Positions 1 to 8,052 of a stretch of DNA of 28,871 nucleotides are shown here, one piece after another (position 1 is the stretch's first letter; every line of letters starts with the position of its first letter). The stretch spans positions 6,722-35,592 of the forward strand of contig PMMV01000009.1 of the NCBI GenBank assembly GCA_003162115.1. The letters are read 5' to 3'. A program made the translations under genes and the position numbers. Source of the stretch: Methanobacterium sp. Lineage in GTDB: Archaea; Methanobacteriota; Methanobacteria; Methanobacteriales; Methanobacteriaceae. Below the pieces are notes generated by a model. The model ran no database searches. It was not told the DNA's origin and worked only from the letters and a program-made list of their open reading frames with translations.

Positions 1-35
1 CGAAATGCAGTTTCAATGATCTTTATCCTTTTCAT
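1..35 (-). CDS. pycB: Probable pyruvate carboxylase subunit B, N-terminus only (runs off the left edge)
   Basis: Only the first 11 codons are inside the window: ATG at 35-33 on the minus strand reads MKRIKIIETAF, and the next two bases (CG) begin an Arg codon. A GAGGGT ribosome-binding site lies at about 39-45 and an archaeal TATA box further upstream, so this is a well-supported gene start. The residues resemble the N-terminus of the carboxyltransferase (biotin-carrying) subunit of archaeal pyruvate carboxylase and oxaloacetate decarboxylase alpha, which typically reads (I/V)-x-E/D-T-A-x-R-D-A-H-Q-S. In methanogens this enzyme makes oxaloacetate from pyruvate for the incomplete reductive TCA branch. 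With only 11-12 residues the family call is an inference; the presence of a gene is firmer. Confidence 0.5.
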   Translation of the reverse strand, partial: MKRIKIIETAF

Positions 36-70
36 TTTGACCCTCACAGTAAGCTTGGAATTTAGTTCAA

Positions 71-90
71 TGTCTTTATATAAATAGTCC
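71..90 (-). promoter_or_regulatory. TATA-box promoter of the left-edge gene
   Basis: On the minus strand the segment reads ATTTATATAAAG around 75-86, a good archaeal TATA box. Transcription would begin about 25 nt downstream, near 50-55, which leaves a leader of roughly 15-20 nt containing the GAGGGT site before the ATG at 35. The spacing fits the start chosen for the left-edge gene. Confidence 0.5.
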
Positions 91-282
91 ATACTTCCTT
101 ATATATTTCTCAATTTTAACTATTTGAATTATTAATTATTCTTAATTAAAATTCGCATTGACTTTTGAAATTCATTAAAGGATTCATAAATTTATATTAT
201 GTCAATAATCTGATTATTCTTGAAATTCATATGAAATTATTAAATACTTTTTTGAGAGTTTATAAGTTAAATTATTTGTTTA

Positions 283-1860
283 TTACACTTCACAGACGAT
301 AAAATCTTTATTTTCATACACAACTTTTGTAAAGTCTGGTTTCAATTTGTCAACGTTTTGATATAGTATCTTATTATAATAGAACAGAGGATACATTTCA
401 GAATTAGCTTGATATCTATTTAAAGTATTATAATCTGGTGGAAGTACCAAACGCTTATCGTATACAATGTAACCTATATTGTTAGCCTCAAAATATGATC
501 TGGGAGTTTCATTGTTTATATTCGCGAACTCATAATTAATGGGCATTTCTGCTTCTGTCGCAATGAAAACACCAGTATAAAGATTTGAAATTGAAATAGA
601 TTTATTTTTATCACCATTTAATTTAAACCAGTTTGCTAATTCCACCTCTGACGAACTAGGGGGCGCTATTTGCACAGATCCAAATATGGTGTTGGCTGAA
701 TATGTTCCCATATTAGGATCTGAAATATTTAAAACTCCAAATAATAGTGACAATGAGAACATACATATTAAAAATGCAGATCTGAACCTTTTAGATGAAA
801 ATCTCTTGTGATCTTTTAATCTGTAATAAGCTTGACTCACACCGAATCCACCAAGGATTGAAAGAGGAATGACAATATAAATTAGAACCCTTGAAGATAA
901 TACATTAATTCCAAAATAATATGCCTTACTCAATAAAAGCATAATTATTATCCATGTAAATATGTAAATATCTTTTTTTCGCCTCATCTTGACCGCAATT
1001 ATAGCTCCTAACAAAGAAAATACAGTTAGTAGTAAACCAAAGTTCCTTAGATATTTAATCACACTTAAAGGCTGATTGTAGTTCAATGAAGTACCAAAAC
1101 CTAAAACAGCTGTTACTCCTAGACTGAATATACTTTGTAATAGTGTTGGTTTGAAAATTAAAATAGCAACAACAGCTATTGCTATCAGAACTAACAAGGA
1201 CAGTAGAAATGCACCATAATTTTTTAATACACTTTTATTTCGGTATATTACTAATTCTATGATGGTGAAACCGGTAATTACTAAAATTAAACATAAAAGT
1301 GCGGCTTGATGTGTAGCAGCTATTATAAGCATCAAAATTCCTGAAATAAGTGCGTATCTAATGTTTTTTTCCTTAACAGATACATAGTATAGATATGCAG
1401 CAAGGGGTAAAAAGATAAGAGCGAGGTTTTCAGGAACGGGCAGCATTATTCTGTAAATTACGGTACTGGATATCATTAGAAATCCAGCAGATAAGCCAGC
1501 AATAGTACCATAAAATTTTTTTGCAACAATCGTAACTGACAAAATCACAAAAAATGCAAGGAAAGGTTGGAGTGCCCTTGCAATCTCAAAGTAATCTACT
1601 CTAAATAAGGTTCCTAATGATGCTATTAAAAAATGAAATAAAGGAGGATACCCTATTTTTTGTCCTATAGGATAGTTTAAAAGCGGATTAACAAGTACAA
1701 ATCCATATTGTGTATAGACCTTTGCATATAGTACATGATATATAACATCCCAGCTCATAGGCCAGCTATGGTTTAAAGTTGTAACTAAAGTAATTAAGAA
1801 CATTGATATCGCTGGTATAATAACCAATAATTTATTTTGAGGGGGTTTAAGAAATTCCAT
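283..1860 (-). CDS. Polytopic GT-C-type glycosyltransferase family membrane protein
   Basis: About 525 residues with some ten or more hydrophobic segments spread over the first 400 residues and a soluble C-terminal tail of about 130 residues. The first extracytoplasmic loop after helix 1 carries a Trp-Asp pair (WDVIYH) and a tyrosine/proline-rich stretch (YPPLFHFL), the layout of GT-C transferases that take a sugar from a polyprenyl phosphate carrier (dolichyl-phosphate-mannose or ArnT-like superfamily). Acceptor and donor cannot be read from sequence. Start: the first ATG (1884) has no ribosome-binding site, whereas the ATG at 1860 is preceded by GTGATC, so 1860 is preferred; eight extra residues if 1884 is used. 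It lies downstream of the inositol-phosphate synthase on the same strand, 92-116 nt apart. Confidence 0.65.
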   Translation of the reverse strand: MEFLKPPQNKLLVIIPAISMFLITLVTTLNHSWPMSWDVIYHVLYAKVYTQYGFVLVNPLLNYPIGQKIGYPPLFHFLIASLGTLFRVDYFEIARALQPFLAFFVILSVTIVAKKFYGTIAGLSAGFLMISSTVIYRIMLPVPENLALIFLPLAAYLYYVSVKEKNIRYALISGILMLIIAATHQAALLCLILVITGFTIIELVIYRNKSVLKNYGAFLLSLLVLIAIAVVAILIFKPTLLQSIFSLGVTAVLGFGTSLNYNQPLSVIKYLRNFGLLLTVFSLLGAIIAVKMRRKKDIYIFTWIIIMLLLSKAYYFGINVLSSRVLIYIVIPLSILGGFGVSQAYYRLKDHKRFSSKRFRSAFLICMFSLSLLFGVLNISDPNMGTYSANTIFGSVQIAPPSSSEVELANWFKLNGDKNKSISISNLYTGVFIATEAEMPINYEFANINNETPRSYFEANNIGYIVYDKRLVLPPDYNTLNRYQANSEMYPLFYYNKILYQNVDKLKPDFTKVVYENKDFIVCEV

Positions 1861-1976
1861 TTGATCACTATTATTATATTCCATCTGGAATTGTTTTTTG
1901 TTAAAAATTAATAAAATAAAAAGAATTTAATGGAATCTAGAAATAATCAATAGAATAATATATATTTAGGTTGCTT

Positions 1977-3080
1977 TTATCTTTCCCTTTTTCCTGCAAT
2001 GAAATCTTCAACCATTTCTCTGGCAATATCGTCAGTATACTGTTCTGGTGGATGCTTCATTGTGTAGGCTGAAATTGATTTTAATTGCCCACCAACACCT
2101 CTTTCAATGGCTAATTTACAGCATCTAATGGCATCAATAACGCATCCTGCAGAGTTTGGAGAGTCTTCAACACTTAATCTGAGTTCTATGTTCATGGGAA
2201 CGTCTCCAAAGGTCTTACCTTCCATTCTTAGGAAGCATATTTTGTTGTCCTTTTGCCAGGTAACGTAGTCACTGGGTCCTATGTGGATATTTTCATCATC
2301 AAGCCTCTCAGCAAGAACCGATTGAACAGCTTCAGTTTTGGACTCTTTTTTCGAATCCAGCCTGCTGCGGTTGAGCATGTTCAAAAAGTCTGTATTGCCC
2401 CCAGTATTCAATTGATAAGTGCGTTCGAGTTTTACTCCCCTTTCACGAAATAGATTTGCAAGGGTTCTGTGTGTTATTGTAGCACCTATTTGTGCTTTAA
2501 TATCGTCTCCAACAATTGGTATTCCTTTTTCTTCAAATTTAACTGCCCATTCTGGGTTACTTACAATGAAAACCGGCATGTTGTTTACAAATGCAATACC
2601 TGCTTCAAGTGCGCACTGTGCATAGAACTTAGTTGCATTTTCAGAACCGACTGGAAGATAATTCAGTAAAACCTCAGCCCCACTATCTTTTAATATCTTC
2701 ACCAATTCTGTTTGATCATTTTCTTTTTCATCCGAGATTATGAATGTGTAATCATTCTTGTGATCTGCCATATGTGGCGCCACACCATCTAATATTTGAC
2801 CCATTACAACTTTAACGCCCATATTTGGTATTTCATTACAGAATATTTGAGTACAGTTAGGTTTTTCAAATATGGCTTCGCTTACATCCTTACCAACTTT
2901 TCTACTATCAATATCTATAGCAGCCACAATATCAATATCCGAAGGAGTGTAACCTCCTATATCCCAATGCATCAACCCAATAGCTTCATTTGGATTTTTA
3001 TCTTTATAATAATAGATTCCTTGTATTAGTGAGCTTGCACAATTACCAATACCGATTATCGCTACTTTTATCTTCTCCAA
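1977..3080 (-). CDS. ino1: Inositol-3-phosphate synthase (myo-inositol-1-phosphate synthase)
   Basis: A 367-residue protein matching the short archaeal/actinobacterial form of the enzyme that converts glucose 6-phosphate to inositol phosphate with bound NAD. The N-terminal Rossmann motif GIGNCASSLIQG (residues 10-21) and the family signatures LNYLPVGSENATKFYA, GDDIKAQIGATI and LNTGGNTDFLNML are all present. In archaea the product feeds archaetidylinositol lipids and, in some species, inositol solutes. The start is TTG at 3080, supported by GGTG seven bases upstream and by the conserved N-terminus EKIKVAIIGIGNCA; there is no in-frame ATG nearby. The gene is followed by the GT-C transferase, which could act on an inositol-lipid or polyprenyl-sugar product, but that link is only positional. 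Confidence 0.93.
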   Translation of the reverse strand: MEKIKVAIIGIGNCASSLIQGIYYYKDKNPNEAIGLMHWDIGGYTPSDIDIVAAIDIDSRKVGKDVSEAIFEKPNCTQIFCNEIPNMGVKVVMGQILDGVAPHMADHKNDYTFIISDEKENDQTELVKILKDSGAEVLLNYLPVGSENATKFYAQCALEAGIAFVNNMPVFIVSNPEWAVKFEEKGIPIVGDDIKAQIGATITHRTLANLFRERGVKLERTYQLNTGGNTDFLNMLNRSRLDSKKESKTEAVQSVLAERLDDENIHIGPSDYVTWQKDNKICFLRMEGKTFGDVPMNIELRLSVEDSPNSAGCVIDAIRCCKLAIERGVGGQLKSISAYTMKHPPEQYTDDIAREMVEDFIAGKRER

Positions 3081-3640
3081 TTACAACACCTTCTAAAACA
3101 CCGTTATATGACGTTAATTGTGCCATGTTAATTTATTCTAAAATCAATACATAAATCAATTCATAACCTTTTATCTCTTTAAAGAAAGTTTGCTTATAAT
3201 ACTATTAAATGTTTCGATCAAATCCAATTAATTCAGAGAGGATAAAGAAACTGGATATAAATGGTTTATATCATAAAAGATTAATTGAATTCAATTATTT
3301 TTTATTTGAATAAAATTTATTATTATTTCCTTTAACCTGCTGTTTCTGTAATTACTATTATTAAAAGGTTTAAATCTACTACAAGACCTAAAGGAATACA
3401 TATCCACAGCTCGCTAAGATGATCATAAAATTGAAATCAATCGTTATTCTGTACCAAATTTGATCCTTAAACGTAAACAATGCATCTTAATATAATTATC
3501 AAGTTGTAGAAGTAAATATTCATTTTTTAGAATGTTCAATGAATATAAGAATAGAATATTTAATAATGATATAATATTAAATTAAGAATTTTTTCTATTT
3601 AAATATTAATTAATAAAGAAAAAAAGAAATATTTAGGTGT
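3081..3640. other. 560-nt non-coding spacer upstream of ino1
   Basis: Very AT-rich, with no convincing gene on either strand. It must hold the ino1 promoter at its left end and the end of the PsbP-like gene's transcript at its right end. A 34-codon open frame on the plus strand (3209-3313) lacks a ribosome-binding site and is not called. No tRNA, CRISPR or large hairpin was seen. Confidence 0.5.
3611..3630 (-). terminator. T-rich terminator after the PsbP-like gene
   Basis: On the minus strand the transcript would run into a T-rich tract (TTTCTTTTTTTCTTTATT) 10-30 nt after the stop codon. Archaeal RNA polymerase terminates at such oligo-T tracts without needing a hairpin. Confidence 0.45.
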
Positions 3641-4159
3641 TCAACTGAGTTTCAATGTACTTAAAAGGTTGCTATAGGCTGTTTGAGTCTGATTAAGAGC
3701 GTATAATGGACTAATGTATGTTACAACATAGTAAAAATTGTTTTTGTCTATTACGGTATATTTTGTAGCTATGTTGCTTCCAAAACTTCCTACTTGAGTT
3801 GCTGTTATGTTATTGACTTGTGTTGATGCTACCGAAGAGTTAGATGTATTAGTAACTATGCTGGTGGTAGTTGGAAGGTTCAATGTACCATTAGCCTTCT
3901 GTTGCATTTGAATAATAATATAAGCAGGTTGATATACTCCATTAGAATCTGCATAATTTGCTGTTAATGTCACTTGAGAGTATAATGCACTACTACTGAA
4001 ATTTCCAACAACATTCTCCTGTGACCAGGAGCTGGGATATTCGAATGATACAGTTCCCATTTTGAATGTGTTGTTTCCTGAGTAAGCTAATGCTATTACC
4101 AAAACTACAAGAACAACCAGTACAATTATGCCCGGTAACAAGTATTGATCTCTATCCAT
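3641..4159 (-). CDS. Membrane-anchored extracellular protein, PsbP-like domain, function unknown
   Basis: A 172-residue protein with a single hydrophobic segment near the N-terminus (residues about 7-26, LPGIIVLVVLVVLVIALAY) and an outward-facing globular part. The globular part begins with the phrase TVSFEYPSSW, typical of PsbP-like or DUF1795-type lipoprotein domains in which a short soluble beta-rich domain is tethered to the membrane. It is rich in Asn, Ser and Thr and has several N-x-S/T sequons, so it may be glycosylated. Start: an upstream in-frame ATG at 4201 has no ribosome-binding site; ATG at 4159 follows GGGGGT and gives a normal signal-anchor N-terminus. It lies in the same direction as the alpha/beta hydrolase gene but more than 220 nt away. 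The biochemical function cannot be read. Confidence 0.55.
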   Translation of the reverse strand: MDRDQYLLPGIIVLVVLVVLVIALAYSGNNTFKMGTVSFEYPSSWSQENVVGNFSSSALYSQVTLTANYADSNGVYQPAYIIIQMQQKANGTLNLPTTTSIVTNTSNSSVASTQVNNITATQVGSFGSNIATKYTVIDKNNFYYVVTYISPLYALNQTQTAYSNLLSTLKLS

Positions 4160-4344
4160 GTATAACCCCCATAAATTTCTGTTGATTATATTATTGTTCA
4201 ACTAGAATTAAATGTTTTTCCACTTTCTGAATTCTAAAAAGAAAATTAAACGCCAATTCATAGTAAATCTATGAAATTTCTTTGAAACTTCAATACAACA
4301 GAATTATTCGTAAATATTAAAATATAAACTAGTATAAATAATAG

Positions 4345-4362
4345 ACAAAAAAAATTAAAATA
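4345..4362 (-). terminator. T-rich terminator after the alpha/beta hydrolase gene
   Basis: Eight consecutive T on the minus strand (plus-strand A8 at 4347-4354) lie 30 nt after the stop codon, followed by further T-rich sequence. Consistent with an archaeal oligo-T terminator. Confidence 0.45.
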
Positions 4363-4383
4363 GAAATGGATTTTATTTAATTT

Positions 4384-5127
4384 TTAAAGAGTTTTAAGAA
4401 ATTCGAGAATATAATCAACGGTCATGTTCTGTTGTTCCTGTTTAATTATAGTGCTATTGTTGTCCCCGACCTGCATACCGTAATTACCAAAGTTGGCATG
4501 GTTACCCCCATTTATTGTTATGAATGTAGTATTTACTGGAAATTTATTGAGGTTATCCGAAATGTCTTTACTGGTAGCTAGTCCGTCAACTGATCCTCTG
4601 ATAGATAATGCTTTAAATGTAGCATTTGAAGCATTTGTATTTGGATAGGCTGCTAAGTATATAACTCCTTTAATTTCATCCTGATGGTTTACAGCATAGT
4701 CCGAAGCGAAAACACCGCCTAGTGAATGGCCTGCAATCACCCATTTGCTAATTTCTTTGTGTTCAGCTATTACATCATTAGCTTTGTTCTCACCAAAAAT
4801 TGCTAAGTTAAATGGCATTTTTACAATTATAGTAGTATAACCATTTGTTGCAAGTTTAGAAGCTATAACAGAGTAGGCTTCGGGTTGAATTTTAGCTCCA
4901 GGATAAAATATTATTCCCGTAGAACTCTTATTGGAGATAGGCGTAAAGGTTATGTAATTAGATGTGTCCATAACAGTGTAAGATCCATTTGAAGATAGTG
5001 CTGATAAGGCTGTATCATCTGCATGAGAAATATCAGAAACATAATAAGCAAAATATGCTAATCCTCCAATGATCAGTGCTAAGATGATTATTAAAATCAA
5101 TCTCTTGTTAGATATATTTAATTTCAT
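4384..5127 (-). CDS. Membrane-anchored alpha/beta hydrolase
   Basis: 247 residues: an N-terminal signal anchor (about residues 9-30) and an alpha/beta-hydrolase fold. The nucleophile elbow is GHSLGG (133-138, Ser135); Asp181 in GSVDGL and His210 in GGNHANFG sit where the rest of the catalytic triad belongs, so the enzyme should be active. The phrase IIFYPGAK at 72-79 is the usual oxyanion-side strand of the Abhydrolase_5 (dienelactone hydrolase-like) group. The anchor and many N-x-S/T sequons place the catalytic domain outside the membrane. The substrate is unknown; esters or peptidoglycan-like surface polymers are possible. Start ATG follows GGAGAT at a normal distance. Confidence 0.8.
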   Translation of the reverse strand: MKLNISNKRLILIIILALIIGGLAYFAYYVSDISHADDTALSALSSNGSYTVMDTSNYITFTPISNKSSTGIIFYPGAKIQPEAYSVIASKLATNGYTTIIVKMPFNLAIFGENKANDVIAEHKEISKWVIAGHSLGGVFASDYAVNHQDEIKGVIYLAAYPNTNASNATFKALSIRGSVDGLATSKDISDNLNKFPVNTTFITINGGNHANFGNYGMQVGDNNSTIIKQEQQNMTVDYILEFLKTL

Positions 5128-5470
5128 ATGGAATCTCCTTAATATTCATATAATATAAATCTAACCAAAGTTATAATTATTTCCTTTTAAATGGCAAGTC
5201 TAAAGAATCGTTGTGAATTAGGATATGCTACACATGGCCAATAAATTATCTAATCAATTCATAACTTTGAGAGATTATCCATTTTTTGTCCATAAACTTT
5301 TATTGTTTTTTCTTTACATATATTCTGGAAATTTTGGTGATTTTAACTCTTAAACGAATTAACTACCTTAGCTCAATATTGAATTAAAGAGTAGAAGGAA
5401 TATAATGTTATTGTAACTATGATAAATGTAAAATATAAACTAATCAATATATATAAAAATTGGTGTTAAA
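5128..5470. other. Divergent intergenic region
   Basis: 343 nt between the minus-strand hydrolase gene and the plus-strand GyrI-like gene. It holds the promoters of both. A 39-codon plus-strand frame (5234-5353) has no credible ribosome-binding site. Nothing else was recognised. Confidence 0.5.
5431..5439 (+). promoter_or_regulatory. Probable TATA box of the GyrI-like gene
   Basis: AAATATAAA lies about 35 nt before the ATG at 5471, which would place transcription initiation near 5458 and leave a short leader carrying the GGTG site at 5462-5465. A second AT tract (ATATATAAA, 5449-5457) is closer to the ATG than an archaeal TATA box usually is. Confidence 0.4.
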
Positions 5471-6088
5471 ATGGTAAAATACGACTTTAAAAAGGAAAAA
5501 AAGGATTTATATTACCCTTCAGATAAACAAGTTTCAGTTGTAGACGTACAAAGGATGAACTTCTTGATGGTAGATGGAAAGGGCGATCCAAACGCATCCC
5601 AAGAGTATAAAAATGCAATGGAAGCATTGTTTCCTGTATCATTTAAGGCCAAGTTCTTATCAAAAAAAGAAAATAATCAAGATTATGTTGTAATGCCTCT
5701 TGAAGGCCTCTGGTGGGTTGAAGATATGAAAGAATTCAGCATCGAAGATAAAGGATCGTGGAAATGGACTGCAATGATAATGCAGCCTGAGTTCATTAAC
5801 AAAGGCTTGATAGAAAAAGCAATGGAAGAAGTTGAAACCAAAAAGAATCCAGAATCATTATCAAAAGTAAAATTTAAAAAATTTAGCGAGAGATTATCGG
5901 CCCAGATAATGCATCTTGGACCTTACGGGGCAGCTGAAGTACCAACAGTTGAAAAATTGCACGATTTCATAGAAAAAAGTGGATACAAAATACGTGATAA
6001 ACACCACGAGATATATATCAGTGACGTTCGAAGAACCAAACCAGAAAGACTTAAAACAGTTATAAGGCAGCCCATAGAACAAAAATAA
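5471..6088 (+). CDS. GyrI-like small-molecule-binding domain protein
   Basis: 205 residues that resemble the stand-alone GyrI-like (effector-binding, SOUL/GyrI superfamily) proteins: an N-terminal YDFKKEKKDLY lead, FLMVDGKGDPN (about residues 31-41), a central EGLWWVED segment with the paired Trp characteristic of this subgroup, and a C-terminal half with HHEIYISDVRRTKPERLKTVIRQP, the usual closing phrase. Such proteins bind or hydrolyse small hydrophobic or cationic compounds; there is no DNA-binding domain here, so it is not a MerR/AraC-type regulator. ATG follows GGTG with a seven-base gap. It stands alone, with a TATA-like tract upstream. Confidence 0.75.
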   Translation: MVKYDFKKEKKDLYYPSDKQVSVVDVQRMNFLMVDGKGDPNASQEYKNAMEALFPVSFKAKFLSKKENNQDYVVMPLEGLWWVEDMKEFSIEDKGSWKWTAMIMQPEFINKGLIEKAMEEVETKKNPESLSKVKFKKFSERLSAQIMHLGPYGAAEVPTVEKLHDFIEKSGYKIRDKHHEIYISDVRRTKPERLKTVIRQPIEQK

Positions 6089-6150
6089 ATTTTATAATGA
6101 AAAATTTATTTCTGGTAAAAAAAAATTTTGAAAGAATCTTAATGTGAAAC

Positions 6151-6525
6151 TTGAATCATATAATAAAAATAGTCGGATTTGGTTTGGTAATGTGGTTAAT
6201 TCCATTTATCGTGTCTTTGATAATATATCCGCTAAAAATATCCTTTAACCCTCTTTTTGAATCTATAATGCCTGTTGTAATAGCATTAACCGTTGTTATT
6301 CTTTCAGCAGCTTACTTCAAAGATGTTAATACAAATTTTTTAAAAGAAGGCATTATTATAGGAGGCAGCTGGTTTTTGATTAGCATTTTAATAGATTTAA
6401 TACTTTTAATGCCATCGAGTCCAATGCAGATGAGTTCTACAAATTATATGATGGATATCGGTCTTACTTATCTCATAATACCTCCTGTAACTGTAGGAAG
6501 GGGTTATATGGCAGATAAACAGTAA
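6151..6525 (+). CDS. Small four-helix membrane protein, unknown function
   Basis: 124 residues with four predicted membrane helices (about 7-26, 38-58, 66-88 and 100-114). The start is TTG at 6151 with GTGA seven bases upstream; no in-frame ATG precedes the first helix. It resembles small permease-like DUF proteins of archaea and Firmicutes, but no specific family can be claimed. It follows the GyrI-like gene by 62 nt on the same strand and may be cotranscribed with it. Confidence 0.6.
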   Translation: MNHIIKIVGFGLVMWLIPFIVSLIIYPLKISFNPLFESIMPVVIALTVVILSAAYFKDVNTNFLKEGIIIGGSWFLISILIDLILLMPSSPMQMSSTNYMMDIGLTYLIIPPVTVGRGYMADKQ

Positions 6526-6677
6526 TTGAAGAGATAGATGTATTATATATTCGATAAACTTGAAATAATACCTAAATGTTATTGGAAAAGAATATTAAAA
6601 TAAAATGTTTTTCATCGAGTGATTGAATTAAACATTTAAAAATTTTTAAAGGAGTTAATTTTAATAAAGTGATTATT

Positions 6678-7355
6678 ATGGGTTTTGAAGTAATAATAAA
6701 GGAACTGGAAGAATTATCCAACCCTGAAGATGTCGAGGGTATGGCGAGATTTGGAATAAATCATATGAAAAGATATGGGGTTAGAATGCCAGAATTACGA
6801 CGTATCGCTAAGAACACTGGTAAAAATCATGAACTAGCAGAAAAATTATGGAATGCAGGATATGGGGAAACTAGAATACTGGCAAGCCTAATAGATGATC
6901 CTGAAAAGGTTACAGAAGCCCAAATGGAAAAATGGGTTTTGGATTTTGACTCATGGGATGTTTGTGATCAGTGTTGTATGAACTTATTTCGTAAAACTCC
7001 ATTTGCATACAAAAAGATCTTTGAATGGAGTAGAAATGAACATGAATTCGTAAAAAGAGCTGCATTTACTTTAATAGCAGTATTAGCAGTGCATGATAAA
7101 CAAGCACCAGATGACAGATTTGAGCAATTATTTTCTTTAATAATCGAAGAATCCATTGACAATCGCAATTATGTTAAAAAATCTGTAAATTGGGCTTTGA
7201 GGCATATTGGGAAAAAAAATATACATCTAAACCGAAGAGCCATAGAAATAGCTGAGGAAATTCATAAGATTGATTCTAAAAGTGCAAGATGGATAGCATC
7301 TGATGCATTAAGAGAATTAAAAAGTGAAAAGGTTCAAAAAAGATTTAATGATTAA
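6678..7355 (+). CDS. AlkD-like DNA alkylation repair protein (HEAT-like repeats)
   Basis: 225 residues, all helical, matching the AlkD/AlkC DNA glycosylase family, which removes positively charged alkylated bases using a HEAT-repeat groove. The opening GMARFGINHMKRYGV with MPELRRIAK, the DSWDVCDQ segment (residues 91-98) with its Trp and acidic residues, and NYVKKSVNWALRHIGK (164-179) correspond to the DNA-cradling and catalytic regions; the latter two hold the positions of the Asp and Trp essential in AlkD. Start: an upstream GTG at 6669 is better read as part of the GTGAT ribosome-binding site, so ATG at 6678 is used. Single gene; no other repair gene is nearby. Confidence 0.85.
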   Translation: MGFEVIIKELEELSNPEDVEGMARFGINHMKRYGVRMPELRRIAKNTGKNHELAEKLWNAGYGETRILASLIDDPEKVTEAQMEKWVLDFDSWDVCDQCCMNLFRKTPFAYKKIFEWSRNEHEFVKRAAFTLIAVLAVHDKQAPDDRFEQLFSLIIEESIDNRNYVKKSVNWALRHIGKKNIHLNRRAIEIAEEIHKIDSKSARWIASDALRELKSEKVQKRFND

Positions 7356-7454
7356 TCTGGATTGGAATCGAAGGGTTTATAAAAATTAAATTTTTGAATA
7401 AAAGACGTTCAATTATTATTCAATTATCATCTTTATTTTTCATTTGTAGCAAAA

Positions 7455-7490
7455 GAGATAAAAAAAAATAAAAATTGGGAAAAAACCCCA
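7455..7490 (-). terminator. Hairpin plus T-rich terminator after tspO
   Basis: Read on the minus strand, just after the TspO stop codon, GGGG-TTTTTT-CCC is followed by TTTTTATTTTTTTTTATC. The GC clamp is short, but the T tract is long and the position suits a terminator for the three-gene unit that ends with TspO. Confidence 0.55.
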
Positions 7491-7501
7491 TAATCACAGA
7501 A

Positions 7502-7990
7502 TTAATGATTTAAAATGTACACACTGTAGTTTAAATAGCTTGCTATACTTACCCATACTATGTAAGGCACTAGAAGGAGCCCTGCTGTTCTTGAGATAAT
7601 AGAAAATGCTATGATGTTTGCTAGTATTGCTAACCAGAGTAACATTATCACGATGAAACTACCAAATAATGCGTGGTAGCTAAAGAAAACTATTGACCAA
7701 AGCAGGTTAAGCATTAGTTGAACAGCGAATATTAAAATTGAAAATCTAACATCTCTCCTATCTAAACCTTCACGCCACACAAGGAATAATGCTAATCCCA
7801 TTAATATGTATAATATGGTCCATACTGGGCCAAATAACCAGTTTGGAGGTGACCATGAGGGTTTAGATAGCGCAGAATACCACGTTGGAATCTGTGATAT
7901 GGTTACGAACGATCCTAAGGATCCTATCACCAAGGTAATTAAAATTGATACAATGAGCCTTGGAATTTCTTTAAAATTGTAATTTTCCAT
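7502..7990 (-). CDS. tspO: TspO/MBR family protein (tryptophan-rich sensory protein)
   Basis: 162 residues with five membrane helices, the standard TspO size. Family marks: PTWYSALSKPSWSPPNW and FGPVWTILYILMGLA between helices 1 and 2, QLMLNLLWSIVFFS in helix 3, and PYIVWVSIASYLNY in helix 5. TspO proteins bind porphyrins and sterol-like ligands and are linked with tetrapyrrole handling and oxidative stress; in a methanogen the likely ligands are heme, siroheme or F430 intermediates (inference). ATG follows GGTG with six bases between. It is the last of three minus-strand genes (MBL/rhodanese, flavin-binding protein, TspO) spaced 44 and 62 nt apart. Confidence 0.9.
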   Translation of the reverse strand: MENYNFKEIPRLIVSILITLVIGSLGSFVTISQIPTWYSALSKPSWSPPNWLFGPVWTILYILMGLALFLVWREGLDRRDVRFSILIFAVQLMLNLLWSIVFFSYHALFGSFIVIMLLWLAILANIIAFSIISRTAGLLLVPYIVWVSIASYLNYSVYILNH

Positions 7991-8052
7991 TTTTACACCT
8001 ATATTTTTAATCTACTATTATCAATTCGCTTTTTAATAAATAATTTTTAGTT

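Noticed and set aside
3209..3313. 34-codon plus-strand open frame in the spacer before ino1
   Set aside because: No ribosome-binding site, no suitably spaced promoter and composition like the surrounding AT-rich DNA.
3151..5266. Shared word AATCAATTCATAAC at about 3154 and 5251
   Set aside because: A single 14-nt match in AT-rich spacers on a 29-kb scale, with no consistent position relative to genes; probably chance.
5234..5353. 39-codon plus-strand open frame between the hydrolase and GyrI-like genes
   Set aside because: Only a weak purine stretch upstream, and a Phe/Leu-rich translation that is typical of T-rich non-coding DNA.
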